64,000 bases of DNA, from NCBI GenBank assembly GCA_029216955.1, contig JANAVB010016207.1, positions 62,001-126,000 on the forward strand, written 5' to 3'. The notes beneath the pieces are model-generated. The model searched no databases. It saw only the letters and a list, made by a program, of their open reading frames with translations, and had not been told where the DNA came from. The position numbers and the translations under genes are program-made. This document shows, in pieces, positions 1-11,099 of this stretch. Origin of the DNA: Iris pallida. Taxonomy: Eukaryota > Streptophyta > Magnoliopsida > Asparagales > Iridaceae. Numbering within the stretch: position 1 is the stretch's first letter; each line of letters begins with the position of its first letter.

Positions 1-1
1 C

Positions 2-460
2 AATTTTTAGTATTTTGAGGTCAGTCTTGACTGTACTGAGGATGCTGCTCCTGTCTATCTTCATGAGCATCGTCGTCCAGCTCAGCCTGCACAGGTTCTA
101 CCTCCTGTAGTCACTCCCACTTCTATTGATTTTCAGGCTACACATCCTCCTGCCAGTGTTACTCTTGAGTCCCTTCAGACTTTCATGCTGGATCAGTTCC
201 GAGCTATGGATTTCTGTACTACCCTTCAACTCCAGGCCATCACGAATACGGTTTATGATTTGTCGTATAGCCTTGCTCACAACCCTAGAGGCCCCATTCC
301 TATGGTTCGTGATCCGACCCGGCTTGGCTATCGCATTGATGATCGTGAGGCGTAGCGTTACTTTAACCCTGTGACTGCTCGATATGACCCCAACTTATCT
401 ACTGAGACCGGTCCTTCTGGTACTGCTGGTGCTTCTGATGATGATGAGGATGATAGTTGA
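2..460 (+). pseudogene. C-terminal remnant of the copia-1 env-like ORF
   Basis: Frame 2 reads as a protein tail homologous to the C-terminus of the copia-2 frame at 35285-36547. Shared features are the order L-E-S/P-L/I-Q-T, a D-x-F-R/D segment, an S-Y-S/I-S stretch and a G-Y/H-R-I-D-D motif, then an acidic end and TGA at 458-460. TAG codons at 8-10 and at about 354 break the frame. The family is the uncharacterised extra ORF downstream of pol in SIRE-type elements, sometimes called env-like. No signal peptide or membrane segment is visible in this part, so an envelope function is not supported by sequence. The start lies outside the window. Confidence 0.65.
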
Positions 461-624
461 GGATTTGTTATTCCTCGTGATAGTTCAGTGACTTTGTTAT
501 GTTTTGACTTAATTTTAGTTGGCATATATTAGTGATAATGGCTTCTTTTAAGCATTATCAGTTATGACTTTTTCAGTTTTTGTGTGTGTGATGCATGCAA
601 CTTTTTTTCTTCAGTTCATGCTAG

Positions 625-1561
625 TGTTTGCAAAAACAAAAAAAAGTTTATTCCAAACTTATAAAAGAATAGTACAAAGTACAATGAATTCTGGGGAAGT
701 ACAACTATAGGAATATGATCAGAAGACGATCACTTTATCCCTTGGACTATGTGAACTTGAAGACTAGAGCCTCTGGAGAATGCAGCAGCAATTTTGTAAG
801 AGTTCTTGATCTCTGTGCGTGATCCTTTCACAATGATTTGAAACTCTATTTATAGAGTTCAGGAAATAACTATTTTAGCAGTTACTCTGATGTGCACGAG
901 GCTGGGTTGTGCCACATTGGGTTGTGCCAACCTCCTATTGTGCCAACTTTCATTCAGTTATCAGCCGTATACTAACTGTATTTAAACGCATGGCATAATA
1001 TGATTGAGATGCACGTGGTCGTGTACAGGAAAGTAGACACGTCTTGAGAGATTAGTGGCATGTGCGCCACATCATCCTGCTTTGGAAATAAAAATTGTCT
1101 CAATTTTATCAGGTTGCGCGAGCTTCAGTCAACAAGTTGAATTGCGCATGATTAGACTGCGCCTAGACATATGGCAGCTTTTGAGAAGAAGTCGTTCGGA
1201 TTGCGCCTAGGCGCAACTAAGAAACTTGTCTGGATTGCGCATAGGCGCAACTCATATGATGTGCAGGACAGCTGTCAGTCCAACCTCCTCGAGCGGCATA
1301 ATTCAAAGGATTCAAAGAGATTTTCCTCGTTCACTGTGTTTGTCAGTTGTTAGTGCTGTCAGCTAATGATAGCCATTAAGCGTCAGATGCCACGTAGGCT
1401 TTGGCGCAATATAATTGAGCACAATCTAATATCAGGCGCAATCTGATCCTTAGTCCAGTTTGGTCTCTAGGCTTCAAAATAGTGGCGCAGCATGATTTTT
1501 GGGGCGCAACTTGATCACTGAGTAGTAGATACATGGCACAACTTGATTTTTAGGCTCTACA
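625..1561 (-). repeat. gypsy-1 3' LTR
   Basis: It is homologous to 20576-21528 over its whole length. On the element's strand it starts TGTAGAGCC and ends GCAAACA. It contains a TATA box inside a palindrome (AACTCTATAAATAGAGTT on the minus strand, near 842-859) and many GCGCAA/TTGCGC motifs, including the palindrome GCGCCTAGGCGC. The other LTR carries an extra GTTGTGCCAACCACCT-type duplication that is absent here, and this explains most of the length difference. A weak purine tract (GAAGGGAGTCT, minus strand, 1562-1572) precedes it. Confidence 0.93.
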
Positions 1562-1748
1562 AGACTCCCTTCAAAGTTTTTAAAACTTAAAACATTTCAA
1601 AGTTTTAAAATACTTTGAATTTATAAAAGTTTTGACTGAGTCAAGTTGCGCCAGTCAACACCCGGTCATCTCAATTAAATAAATTTCTCGAAAAACACTC
1701 AATCTTCTCTTCGTCTTTCCGAGTTTCATTGATGACTTTCAGTTTCCC

Positions 1749-2129
1749 ATGAGGAATATGAAGAGTCAATTTTATGATATATATGTAGGGGTTGATCTTT
1801 GTACTTTATTCTTCATAATTTCGATGGCATCTAAAAAGAAGGAGATGGAGACCAATGCTGTCACTGAAATCGGGTTTCCTGAAGCGAAACCCGACGTCAC
1901 GCCATCGACTTATTTGTTAGAGGCTGACCCGGCATTGAGGGCGATGAACTTTCTAGACTGCTTCGGGTTAAACCCAACTGTCTTTAATCGCTCGAGTGGT
2001 GGGCCGTCCTCTGAAGAGCACGACGATTCGGAAGGATTCCTTAATCTGATGCGTCGCTCGGGAATTCGCAACATGCAAGAATTGGATGTCGTTCTTCTTC
2101 AGACCGATGAAGACAAGAAAAAGGAATAA
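1749..2129 (+). CDS. antisense ORF between integrase and 3' LTR of gypsy-1, unknown product
   Basis: The frame encodes 126 codons on the strand opposite to gypsy-1, just inside its 3' LTR. The first ATG is at 1749. A second in-frame ATG at 1824 (M-A-S-K-K-K-E) gives a more typical start and a protein of about 101 residues that is acidic, soluble and ends in D-E-D-K-K-K-E. I recognise no domain. Antisense ORFs in this position are known in Tat-lineage elements such as maize Grande, so an element-encoded antisense gene is plausible. Chance is also possible at this length. A CT-rich leader (about 1690-1735) lies upstream. GC content is higher than in the flanking DNA. Confidence 0.4.
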   Translation: MRNMKSQFYDIYVGVDLCTLFFIISMASKKKEMETNAVTEIGFPEAKPDVTPSTYLLEADPALRAMNFLDCFGLNPTVFNRSSGGPSSEEHDDSEGFLNLMRRSGIRNMQELDVVLLQTDEDKKKE

Positions 2130-3681
2130 TGTTTTAGCATAACAACTTTTTATTCTCTTTTCTTGTGTCCTAGTCTGTAGGGGTCCACCCATCTTTTATG
2201 CAATAAAATCTAAAAATTTTGATACATTGTGTGGCTGTGATTTCAAATGGCGCATGTAGATGCATTTTTTTAGCTAATTCAATGCTTACTGTTTCGTTGA
2301 GGGACACATGGCAGTCATCACATGGCTTCCATCACCTATTGTTTAGTTCTTTTCCAAAAATAGGCTCCTAGAATGACGTGACTGTTTCATCTTTAACACC
2401 TTTAAAAGGACAACTAGAAATGAAAGATCCATTCATACTTTCTCCAAACAAATGGCTTCACACAAGTTCTTACTATTTATAAGTTCAGTTGCGCCACTTC
2501 GTCCCGGTACTATTCGTTTGCATGTTGTGCCTTCAAAAATTGGTAAGTCTCAACAAAGGACCAATGGTATGAGTATTTTTCTTTTGCGCCACTTTTGAAG
2601 ATAAACACTGATCTGCATGTTGTAGACATCGTTGATATGCGCTAAACATTTCTGAGAATAGGCACATACTATGGTCCAGTGTTTAGCTTTAATCAGAAGT
2701 ATGCCCTACTGATGTGCGCTGTTTGATCGATGTGTGCTATTTGAGATACGCTTGTTGATCGGTGCACATTGTTGAAATGCAATTGTGCTCCTGAGAATAG
2801 GCACACATTGTTGAGGCATGTCTGTTCTTTTGAGAATAGGCGCATATTGCTGAAATGCGCCTATTGTGTTTCTGAGAATAGGTGCACATTGCTGATAGGT
2901 GCCTGTTGATCAGCACACTGTCGATGATAGATTTTGCTGACTTTTCTTTTCTTTGTTCCTATTTGCAGAAGTTTGGTTAGCAAGCTTCTTCAAAACTGGC
3001 ATTGGTGACCTGGATGCTATAGAGAGCATTTTTCTGACACCCACATCAGACAGCTCATGTGATTCTGACACTCAGATCAGACAGTTCAGAACTCTCTGTA
3101 TTCCAGAAGGGTCTTCCTCAGATGGTAGGAATAGCATTTATACATGAGAGTTGGATGGTGGAGAGACGGAATTAGGAATCGTATCACAAGGGTGATCTCG
3201 TTCCTAGTTCCCCTGGCGTACCGTTTTCTCTCCACCAGTTGTATTGACAGCAGCTTATTTTTGAGCTGCTGTACTCTGTGGTTCTCCTCTCGTCTTTCTG
3301 AGAGAGAAGACTAGAGTTGGTTCCATTGTCTAGCTCGTTGCTTCAGGTCGAGACGACAAGGAACTGGCACCAACAAATAAGAAGATCCAAAGATGTAATA
3401 GACCTTCATATTATATTTAGAATAAAAATCTGAGATGTAATAGATTTTCATTAAGATGTATATATGTTTTTAAAGAAGGAATAAAGAATGGTTTTCTCTT
3501 CTTTTATGATCTGATTTTGATATGGCGATAATGAAAATAGAATTAGGGAGAACTGTGGAGATGACAAGTTGCTGGTGTAAATAAACTGAATTCAAAAGCA
3601 GGGAGAATGTGAACTCTCGTTATGGAAAGTGAACATTCACTTCTATTTTTTAAAAAAAGGACACTGAATGAATGATCAATA
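2130..3681. other. gypsy-1 region between integrase and 3' LTR, left of the CACTA insertion
   Basis: This part has no recognised coding domain. It contains a degenerate GAGAATAGGCRCA-type repeat (about 2640-2930). A short open frame at 2953-3147 (plus) shows no family resemblance. The region continues at 11424 after the CACTA insertion, as the ATA duplication at 3679-3681 and 11424-11426 shows. Confidence 0.6.
2640..2930. repeat. degenerate minisatellite with GAGAATAGGCGCATATTG motif
   Basis: The segment TGAGAATAGG followed by C/T-G/A-CACAT recurs near 2652, 2792, 2832 and 2873, interleaved with GTTGATCGGTGC-like and TGCGCTATTTGA-like segments. Units are about 40-60 bp and diverged. It lies in the non-coding 3' part of gypsy-1, where Tat/Ogre elements often carry tandem repeats. 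Confidence 0.6.
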
Positions 3682-4050
3682 CACTACAAGAAAAATGATT
3701 TTTTCCATCATTTTATAAACGTTGGAAAATAGGTGAAAAACGTTGGCATATGTATTCTCGACGTTTGTTCAACGTTTTCGACAAACGTTGTCGTTGTCCT
3801 AGTTGGGAATTTACGACGTTTCAGATAAACGTCGGTATAGGCAAAGACAACGTTTGCAGCAACCTTTAATAAACGTCGGAAATTGTGCAACAATGGGTAA
3901 AAATTTCCAACGCTTCAACAAAAATGTCAAAAATTGGACTAGTTTTCCAACCTTTTACAAAAACATTGGGATTTGCTTTCCCAAACTTTTTCCAATAATT
4001 TCCAACATTTTAACAAAAATGTCGGTATAGGTAAAGCCACTTTAAAAAAA
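3682..4050. repeat. CACTA left terminus and subterminal repeats
   Basis: After the CACTACAAGAAAA terminus there are repeated AACGTTGG, AACGTCGG, GACGTTT and degenerate AACATTT motifs roughly every 20-40 bases, in both orientations. In the CACTA family such motifs are the presumed binding sites of the element's DNA-binding protein. Confidence 0.85.
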
Positions 4051-6669
4051 ATTGAATATACAAAAATATCGATATGGGTTTAACTTCCAAACCATTACAA
4101 AGTCGATGTCGTAGATCTTCGAATCAATATTATTTGCCATGCATTATATTCAACCAACTTCCCAATGAGTAATTAATTTCAATACAAGAAATTTGGGTTT
4201 TCCTAACATTTTATAAATTTTTCGACATATATATAAAGAGTCATCAAGAATACATAAATGTATTATCTGTACAGCCAATCAACCAACCCAAAATATTAAT
4301 ATAACAACATTTAAACCAAAATATTATCTAAGTGCAATAAGCCTATCTTTGTTCATTCTTCCAAATACTAGAAGTTCATTCAAAATAGGCCATCATGAAT
4401 GCGCATAGTTGAATTAATTATCCATGTACACGACCACGACCTGTAAAAAATAAAATAAAAGATAAGTATTAAAATTAGAACATACAAGTCAAAAATGATT
4501 TTTTTAAGACTTATGGCGCAAACCTTCTCATCTAGTAATTAAGTTCTTTTTCACCCCTCTTCACTGCTATGAGATCCTACAATTAATAAACATAATAGAA
4601 AATAAAACAAGATGTCTCTAAATAAGAAAAACCAAACAAGATGCATCAGTAATCTGTAATATATATGTTAACTAATCTGGACAAGTTCGATTTTAAATTG
4701 TCAACTAGCTCACATTTTGAATTTGGATAAGATATATGTTTTTATACAGAAATTTGCCATTATGTCATATGAAGTAGCCTTGTCGACCATCTTGATCTTT
4801 GTTTCGTAGTTCACAGTACCGGTACCACACTCCTCCTATAAGTATCGGAAGTATATGCAGTTTCAGATCGGAGTATCGAATGTTTTTGGTATCGAAAATC
4901 AAATGAATTACCGAGAAAAAAAGTATGATTACTTGGATCTTCCATCAGGGGCGTGTTCAACCAGTATGGCAGCAGTATTGCAACAAGATTTCTATTGATT
5001 CTGAATCAAATAATAGCAGTACCTCCATCAAATACCAGATCTCGGATTCACAACAGTACATTTTGGGAACATGGGATCCAACTCCTTAACCTCCAACTAA
5101 TTAATTTGCATCTGCATTTTATTTGGTAGAACTTAAGTCTTTTGCCTCATGCAAAGTACTGCTTGTACATGTTGAATTTTAGCTCCACACATCCAGATTA
5201 GCTGGTTATATTCTGTCCAGTCTACTGAAGAGCAACTGATGTCTTGCATTCCAAAGTATTCGCTTGTTGAACCATCTATGGCAAGTAGAAAGTTAAGTGC
5301 ACTATGATCCCCATGATTCTCCCCTTGAAAGCATGTGTAACCATCTACATAGATATCTAGCATCCTTATCTACTTTACTACATCAGTATCCTTCTACATC
5401 GGTATCCTTCTATTCCTACATGCTATGCACATGCCTGATATGAATAAAAAATTTCCATAAAATATGATAGCTTAGACCTGTTCTAGATATCCATCACAAA
5501 TATATTATTAAGTGTTTGGAAGAAGTAAAATAAGCTGAGCCTCAAAATAATGCTTCTACAAAAAATAAACTAATGCTAACCTGGAAAAAAAATTGTACTC
5601 ACGAACTTCACTTCTAAGGCTTGTTCCATATAAATGTTTGCTGCAAGAAATGGTTGCAGGTTCACTTGTAGAATACCCATGATTATCAAGCTCTGGATCA
5701 CCGTCCTAGCGATATCTTAATACTGGAACCACGTGCAAATTTTTCTGTGATTGGAAAGTGTTAAGTATAAAACACCGAATAAAAAAAAAGAATATGAGAT
5801 TAAATATAGATTTAAAACTTCCATGAGGAAAAAAGAATCATACCCTTGTAAATAAGCAGTATAACATCTATATTTGTAAAGTAAACAAAAAAATATGCAT
5901 ATTATATTATAATGTACCAGCAAAAGATTATGCACCACTGGTGTAAAAGTAGTAGCCTGAACAAAAACCATTGCCATAACATTTTTCTATTACTTGTTTG
6001 CAAAAAGTCAAGCACATGATCTCATAAAACCTAATATAAAGAATTTAGGTAGTCATGGAATCCTAAATGACATCAATACCAAAAGTACACTACATACAAT
6101 TATAAGAACACAAGTGATCTTGATATTGAAAATCTTCTTAATTTATAGATTGGCTATAAGGCCTCATCTTGTGGAAGTATTACAAAAACAGATCGAGCTT
6201 GAGAACTATTTAAATAAATGTGTCTCACCTTCATGAGGCTGGTGCTTTTGTGTCGTGCTCACACATCCTTACATTGTGATTAGCCTTTAATATATGATGT
6301 AAACAAGAAACTAATACAAGTTGGCATTAGTCAAACTGGTAATAGGAGATGTTTAAATATCCACATTAGATTAAGTTTCAATTTTAAACTGCTTCTGACA
6401 ATATACTCTCATCAATTGTATTCAACAGAGATGCATATTGACACAGGATTCTTCGGGGACTACTAAACCTAGCCATGTTGTCACCATGTGAGCTACTTCA
6501 TAATAGTCAGCCAACATGTGAGCTCATCGAACTACATCATCCACTTCGCTCAAACTCATCAAGGCGTTACAAGACAAGTGAGGGTGGAATAAGGAAAGTT
6601 CTTATTTCATCAAATTAACTTAGTATCTGATATATAATTAGTAGTACTCTTCTTTGTGTTATAATGCAG
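4051..6669. other. CACTA interior without recognised coding sequence
   Basis: The stretch is AT-rich. It has several exon-like islands with splice-like edges, for example a minus-strand open stretch at 5133-5363 and a plus-strand stretch near 6149-6236, but I cannot assign them to a family. They may be diverged transposase exons or further captured host sequence. Confidence 0.4.
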
Positions 6670-7693
6670 ATTAGAAAGCAGTGTTCACAACCTCGAGAAG
6701 GTGAGAGACAACGCGATCAAGAAGTACAGGGACTTCAAAATCCCCTGGCAATGGATGCTTGACACTGGCATGATCATTCAGGTACTAAGTTTACGAAAAA
6801 TTTGAGCTCTGGAGGAAGAAACATCCATAAGCATTGGCACCACATGCCATATCTTATATGAAGAAGGGTATCAAGCAATGCTTAACAACACTTTGTAACT
6901 GGCATTGAGTCCTATATCAATCTGCCATATAATTAGTTAAGTTCAGAATCATCAAACTGGGCAAATGTTTCGATCAACGGTATCAGAAATAAAATTTAAA
7001 TGCAATCAGAATCCAGAGATGTTCGATGATTAGTGATGAACCTTACTGATCATTCATAAATTGGAAAGGAAAAACATAGGAGAAGGGAGCATACTCTAAA
7101 ATCTTATTTCAACCATTCTAGACATCTTAAGTACTAATTTTCCTATCTTTGATTAAACATATAGACTGGCACTGGTTTTGCATGCATAATAACATCAAAG
7201 TCTTGAACTGTCAGCTGACACATAGCCATCGCGTGTATGACAACAAAAATTCCTAATACAACCATATAATCACGAAATATATCGGATACTGATCTTTTTT
7301 TCGACAACAAGAAAAGAAGGGGAAAAAAATAAGTTATTTCTTCGACATGAACTATTAAGAGTGATAGATCGTGTTACCTTAATTTGCAGCTTAAATTGGG
7401 ATCTCTCAAGCTAATTAAATTGCACATGAGGCACTCCGCGACAGCACTGCAATCAATCGATGTATCATTCGAAGAACAAGATCTACTACTCCAAAGTGTT
7501 AGGTTTTCCTTCCAAGTCCACCAGGTAGGTAGTCACTCCTTCTGTGTCTTAGTACTTCAACTGTTAAGTCTTACTCAAGTACTGATGCTGGAGCATGAGC
7601 TTTTCCTTCCAGTTTGTTGGTGGGTTCGATGAGGGCAGTAGACAGGCATTTCAAGAACTCCAGAAATTGGCAAGCATTAATATCAGAGACTAG
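6670..7693 (+). pseudogene. captured 3' part of a CHUP1-like gene (three exons, two introns)
   Basis: Three exons with proper splice sites join in frame. Exon a (6670-6780) follows an AG acceptor and ends CAG|GTACTA; it contains N-L-E-K-V-R-D-N-A and F-K-I-P-W-Q-W-M-L-D-T-G. Exon b (7390-7524, exactly 45 codons) ends in R-F-S-F-Q-V-H-Q before GTAGGT. Exon c (7613-7693) starts F-V-G-G-F-D-E and runs to a TAG. This order and these motifs match the conserved C-terminal region of the CHUP1 (CHLOROPLAST UNUSUAL POSITIONING 1)/IPGA1-type family, which acts in chloroplast positioning and actin or microtubule organisation. Introns are kept, so the capture was from genomic DNA. The N-terminal exons are missing. 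The three exons have no internal stop. A product would lack the rest of the protein. Confidence 0.8.
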
Positions 7694-8352
7694 TACTCAA
7701 GAATTGATGCATCAAAGTGGAATGTTCTAGGCCTTCACTTTCTACCACATTATCTGTATAAAATACACATCTGGTATATACATATCAGGCAAGTATAAGA
7801 ATTCCAGGACTGAATAAAAACTCTTCCAGATCTTAAGTTAGTAGTGAGCCATTTATTTGAAATTCAAACCAGTCATGCACGAATCCTACTCTAAATGGCC
7901 AACTCAAGTTGGTTTTCGAGGGCTTTGTCGCCTTCATGGGTCTCTTGGACTTGTTTGCCTTTGGAGGACTCGCCCGGGCTTTGTCGCCTTCATGGGTCTC
8001 TTGGACTTGTTTGCCTTTGGAGGACTCGCCCTTTTCACAGCTGCTCTCACAATCCCGCTTGAGGTGTTGATAAGTGACAAGCCTATACTTTGTTTTAGAC
8101 TTTCCAATGAGGCGAGTGCACTAACTTTTTACAAAATCCTATACGTGATTATTTGATACTCAAAATTATTGACGTCACTACTATACTATATGTATCAATG
8201 AAAGATAAATTCTGAACATAATGCCATCTGATACCATTTCTTGATACCCCAATTGCAACTTCTCATAACATCGATATTGTGAAGAGAATCAAAACTTCAA
8301 AATTTGTGGCAGATAAATTTTGAACATAATGCCATCTGATGGGTGGTAGGTC
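7694..8352. other. CACTA interior downstream of the CHUP1-like fragment
   Basis: There is no recognised gene. A 56-bp tandem duplication is present at 7921-8032. ATAATGCCATCTGAT occurs twice (near 8219 and 8327), a short direct repeat next to the hAT MITE. On the minus strand, 7925-8090 reads as a Lys/Arg/Pro-rich stretch that could be another captured exon, but I cannot name it. Confidence 0.4.
7921..8032. repeat. 56-bp tandem duplication
   Basis: The segment starting GGCTTTGTCGCCTTCATGGG at 7921 is repeated immediately at 7977 with no difference that I can see. The identity suggests a recent duplication. Confidence 0.9.
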
Positions 8353-8734
8353 CAGGGTCGGCCCTGGGGTAAGCCGGAAAAAACTTGGGGCTTGGACAAT
8401 TCTCCTCTGCTAGGGCAACCACCCATGTTCAGCATGATCTCACCAAAGGTCAGGTCACGAATGACCACCAGAACCAGCTGACAATATAGGTTAAGGCAGT
8501 GGCGGAGCTACCATGGGACTGGGGTGGGCTCCAGCCCCCCCCCCCCAAAAAAAAGCTTTTTTGGTTTTTTTCATATCTTAAAAAAAATTGTTTTTTATAT
8601 AATTGTATCCATGGCCAGCCCACTCTGACCTAATCTAGCCCACCCTACTTCGGAATCCTAGCCCCGCCCTTGGGTTAAGGGGCAGCTAAAATTAGCTCCA
8701 TGATAGGACAACCCAACCCTTCGGACCGGTCCTG
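8353..8734. mobile_element. hAT-type MITE, interrupted by a second hAT MITE
   Basis: The ends are CAGGGTCGGCC and GGACCGGTCCTG (inverted, imperfect). The flanks are the 8-mers GGTAGGTC (345-352 of the 8 kb block, i.e. 8345-8352) and GGTATGTC (8735-8742), which match at 7 of 8 positions. An 8-bp duplication with CAGG-type ends is characteristic of hAT elements. Without its own insertion it is about 200 bp. Confidence 0.8.
8497..8672. mobile_element. hAT-type MITE nested in the previous one
   Basis: The ends are CAGTGGCGGAGCTA and TAGCCCCGCCCTTG. It is flanked by a perfect 8-bp duplication GGTTAAGG (8489-8496, 8673-8680). The CAGTGGCGGAGCTA end is a widespread plant hAT MITE signature. It includes a C-run followed by an A-run near 8536-8553. 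Confidence 0.9.
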
Positions 8735-9912
8735 GGTATGTCAAAGTCAAACCAAGGCTTGCAGCGTATGATACTTATTGATGTATCGTATTGGTTTTGG
8801 CACGTTCTGGCTCGATATTGACCTCCAGTGACATCTGAAGATAGAGAAGTTAGAACTCTCTACTCTGGTCGACTCAACATAGAATTAATGAAAGAAAAAT
8901 ATGAAAATAGCTTTGTTTGACACAACGAATTGTTTGTGCAAAATATCGACATTGCTAAAGTATTCGATAAGATTCCTCATGTCAAAATTGTAAACATTAC
9001 CATTTGTTGTGATTGTTGAGCGCTTGCATTTATGTACGTGTCATGTCATATGGTTTGGAAAATTGAAAACTGAAGGAAATGAAAATGTAACACAATGAAG
9101 CTACAGAAGACTTGTGTTGACAACAAGTCGACAGTGAACTAACATAAAGGCCAGTCCATTTGAAGTAAACATAGTAATAAAACTGTTATTCCCGAGACGT
9201 AATTTTCGATGGAAAACTGAGAAATAAAATGATTGGAAAAACATTTCATAGCAACTCTTCAAAGAAGGTGCACTACATAGATCCTTGAAGGATTCTGGGT
9301 AACGGAGATCTAAAAAGATTTTGTTACTGTAGAAAACAAATGTAATGCTTCTAAAAAGAAGGTACAAATCGAATTGCTAACAGCAGCATCGACGAAAGCC
9401 CAAAAGGAGTTTCTGATTAGATCAGACACAATCATAATACAAACTATTATTTTTTGCAATTAGGCACTAGTCACTATCCAAGCATCAAAATTCTCTGCAG
9501 ATAGAAAACTGCAAGTATGCAAATTACTCCATCCATCTAGATTGCTATTCCTAGTACAAAATGACTTATAAAACATGTTAATTGTGCAACAAAGAAAGAA
9601 GATGCTTCAGGCTCAAATAATATCACTACATGCAGTTAAAGGGATAAAAGAACATACTAGCATGAAGCAACAAAGTTGTGGAAGAGAACACGGAACTGCA
9701 GAGGCATGTATTAGTAATTCACCCAACCAACTATTAGCCAGAACTAAGTCAAAACCAGTAAGTTTCCATACTTGTTAGAGTTCAGGATACATGGAACCCC
9801 CAAAGAAACTTCTAAATTTAATGACTACATCAATTTAATAGTTAAATACAAAAACAAAAAAGCCTTTATCTGGTATTTTTGTGATTTGATAGGTCGTGCA
9901 TAATAAAAAAAA
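8735..9912. other. CACTA interior, no recognised feature
   Basis: The sequence is AT-rich. I see no conserved coding motif, no terminal inverted repeat and no clear tandem repeat on either strand. It could be intron sequence of the captured minus-strand EF-G gene, since that fragment starts just to the right. Confidence 0.4.
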
Positions 9913-10127
9913 CTTGATTGAGAACCTTCCGTGGATCAGCTCCCATGCCATCTAACTTATTTATGAATTCGAGTCTAGGAACATCATATCTTCTAAATTA
10001 GCAACCGACAGTGATAGACTGGCTCTGCACACCACCCATACTACAAAGAACAAGTATGGCACCATCAAGAACACGAAGAGCTCTCTCTACCTTAATGGTG
10101 AAATCTGCGTAACTTGGAGTTATTAAC
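9913..10127 (-). pseudogene. captured fragment of a mitochondrial elongation factor G gene
   Basis: Read on the minus strand from about 10127, the frame contains [17 protein letters not shown], then [15 protein letters not shown], then F-I-N-K-L-D, G-A-D-P-R-K-V-L-N-Q. This follows the GTPase-domain region of plant mitochondrial EF-G just after the DTPGH motif; here the T-P is kept but G-H is changed. F-I-N-K-L-D corresponds to the G4 NKxD motif of the GTPase. EF-G drives ribosome translocation in organelle translation. One stop (TAA) interrupts the fragment after S-I-T-V-G-C. The exon edges are uncertain. It is a dead transduplicated piece, not a gene. Confidence 0.8.
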
Positions 10128-10655
10128 GTGGAAAATATGTATTCCTTTTAAAAAAATATTAGAAAGAATATACTTTTATCAATGTTCCTCAATACAACAA
10201 GCATTAGAATGATAAAAAAATAAGGTTGGGAACATATTCACAGAACCTTAGACATTTAAAATATAAAAAATTATAAATTCCCATGACATTTTGTTACTTT
10301 ATTTCCTCAACCAGATGTCATTACATATACTTGTTAGATAAGTATTACTAAATACAGACCGATTGTCCAGCACAAGCAAAGATAAGGCCACCTACCTGGA
10401 ATACCATGTGAAAATTGCTCCATCATAAGTCCCAATACTAAATCATTGAGGCAATAGATGCTTAAACAGTTCAAGCCTCACTAATAATCGAAATGTAGGG
10501 ACTATAAGTTTTGTCGAACTCCCGTTATACTGCCACCGACATACACGAAAAAAAAAATAATCAACTCGTTTGAGTATTTTATCAAACAGTTTGCATGCCA
10601 TATGTTATAATCTAGAGATCGAAGTGACCAACCTGTAGAGACCGAAGTGACCAAC
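10128..10655. other. CACTA interior between the EF-G and uL15m fragments
   Basis: The region is AT-rich and non-coding by eye. A 19-bp direct repeat (GACCGAAGTGACCAACCTG and a one-base variant) lies at about 10618-10658, next to the splice donor of the uL15m fragment. Confidence 0.4.
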
Positions 10656-10850
10656 CTGGAAAATGAGGCTGAAGCGGTTCTTGACCTCGCGCTTGGGGAG
10701 TCTCAACCATAATAGGGTTCATCGGCTATATGGCCTTCTCCCCCTTGTGACCCCTGTCGGACCCGATCCCTCGCCCCTCCCTTATCTTCTTTTCTCGGGC
10801 CCTATTCTTGTCTCGGAGGTCGTTCAGACGCACAAGGCTTCCATCCACTA
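10656..10850 (-). pseudogene. captured exon of a mitochondrial ribosomal protein uL15 gene
   Basis: The minus strand reads L-N-D-L-R-D, then R-E-K-K-I-R-E-G-R-G-I-G-S, then R-G-H-K-G-E-K-A, and after a frame change R-L-P-K-R-E-V-K-N-R-F-S-L-I-F-Q, ending at a splice donor (CAG|GTTGGT). These are the conserved glycine/lysine-rich N-terminal segments of bacterial-type ribosomal protein L15 in the order found in plant mitochondrial L15. The usual G-K-G-K-T-A stretch is deleted, a TAG interrupts after G-E-K-A, and there is a frameshift. It is GC-rich compared with its surroundings. It is a degenerate captured exon on the same strand as the EF-G fragment, so a chimeric antisense transcript is conceivable. 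Confidence 0.8.
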
Positions 10851-11099
10851 GCACTGGAAGGTCGAGCGCGGTGGCGGCACGAGCAGGATTATGATTTTAT
10901 TGTTGGAAAGGGTTAGGGTTAGAGTTTTGGGGAGGAAAAAAGGACGATGGTGGTGAGGGGTTGGAGTCTAAGTCCACTGGAGGGAGGGACAGTTAGGAAA
11001 TAAAACCAAACGAAAAATTTAGTGATTTTAAATTTTGGGAAAAAAATTGGGCGCTAGAAACCCAAATCAGAGGGTTTTCTACTTAACTCAATAAACCGA

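Noticed and set aside
5133..5363. Minus-strand frame in the CACTA as a possible transposase
   Set aside because: 76 codons, no TNP2 or other transposase motif that I can recognise, and no neighbouring exon in a matching phase.
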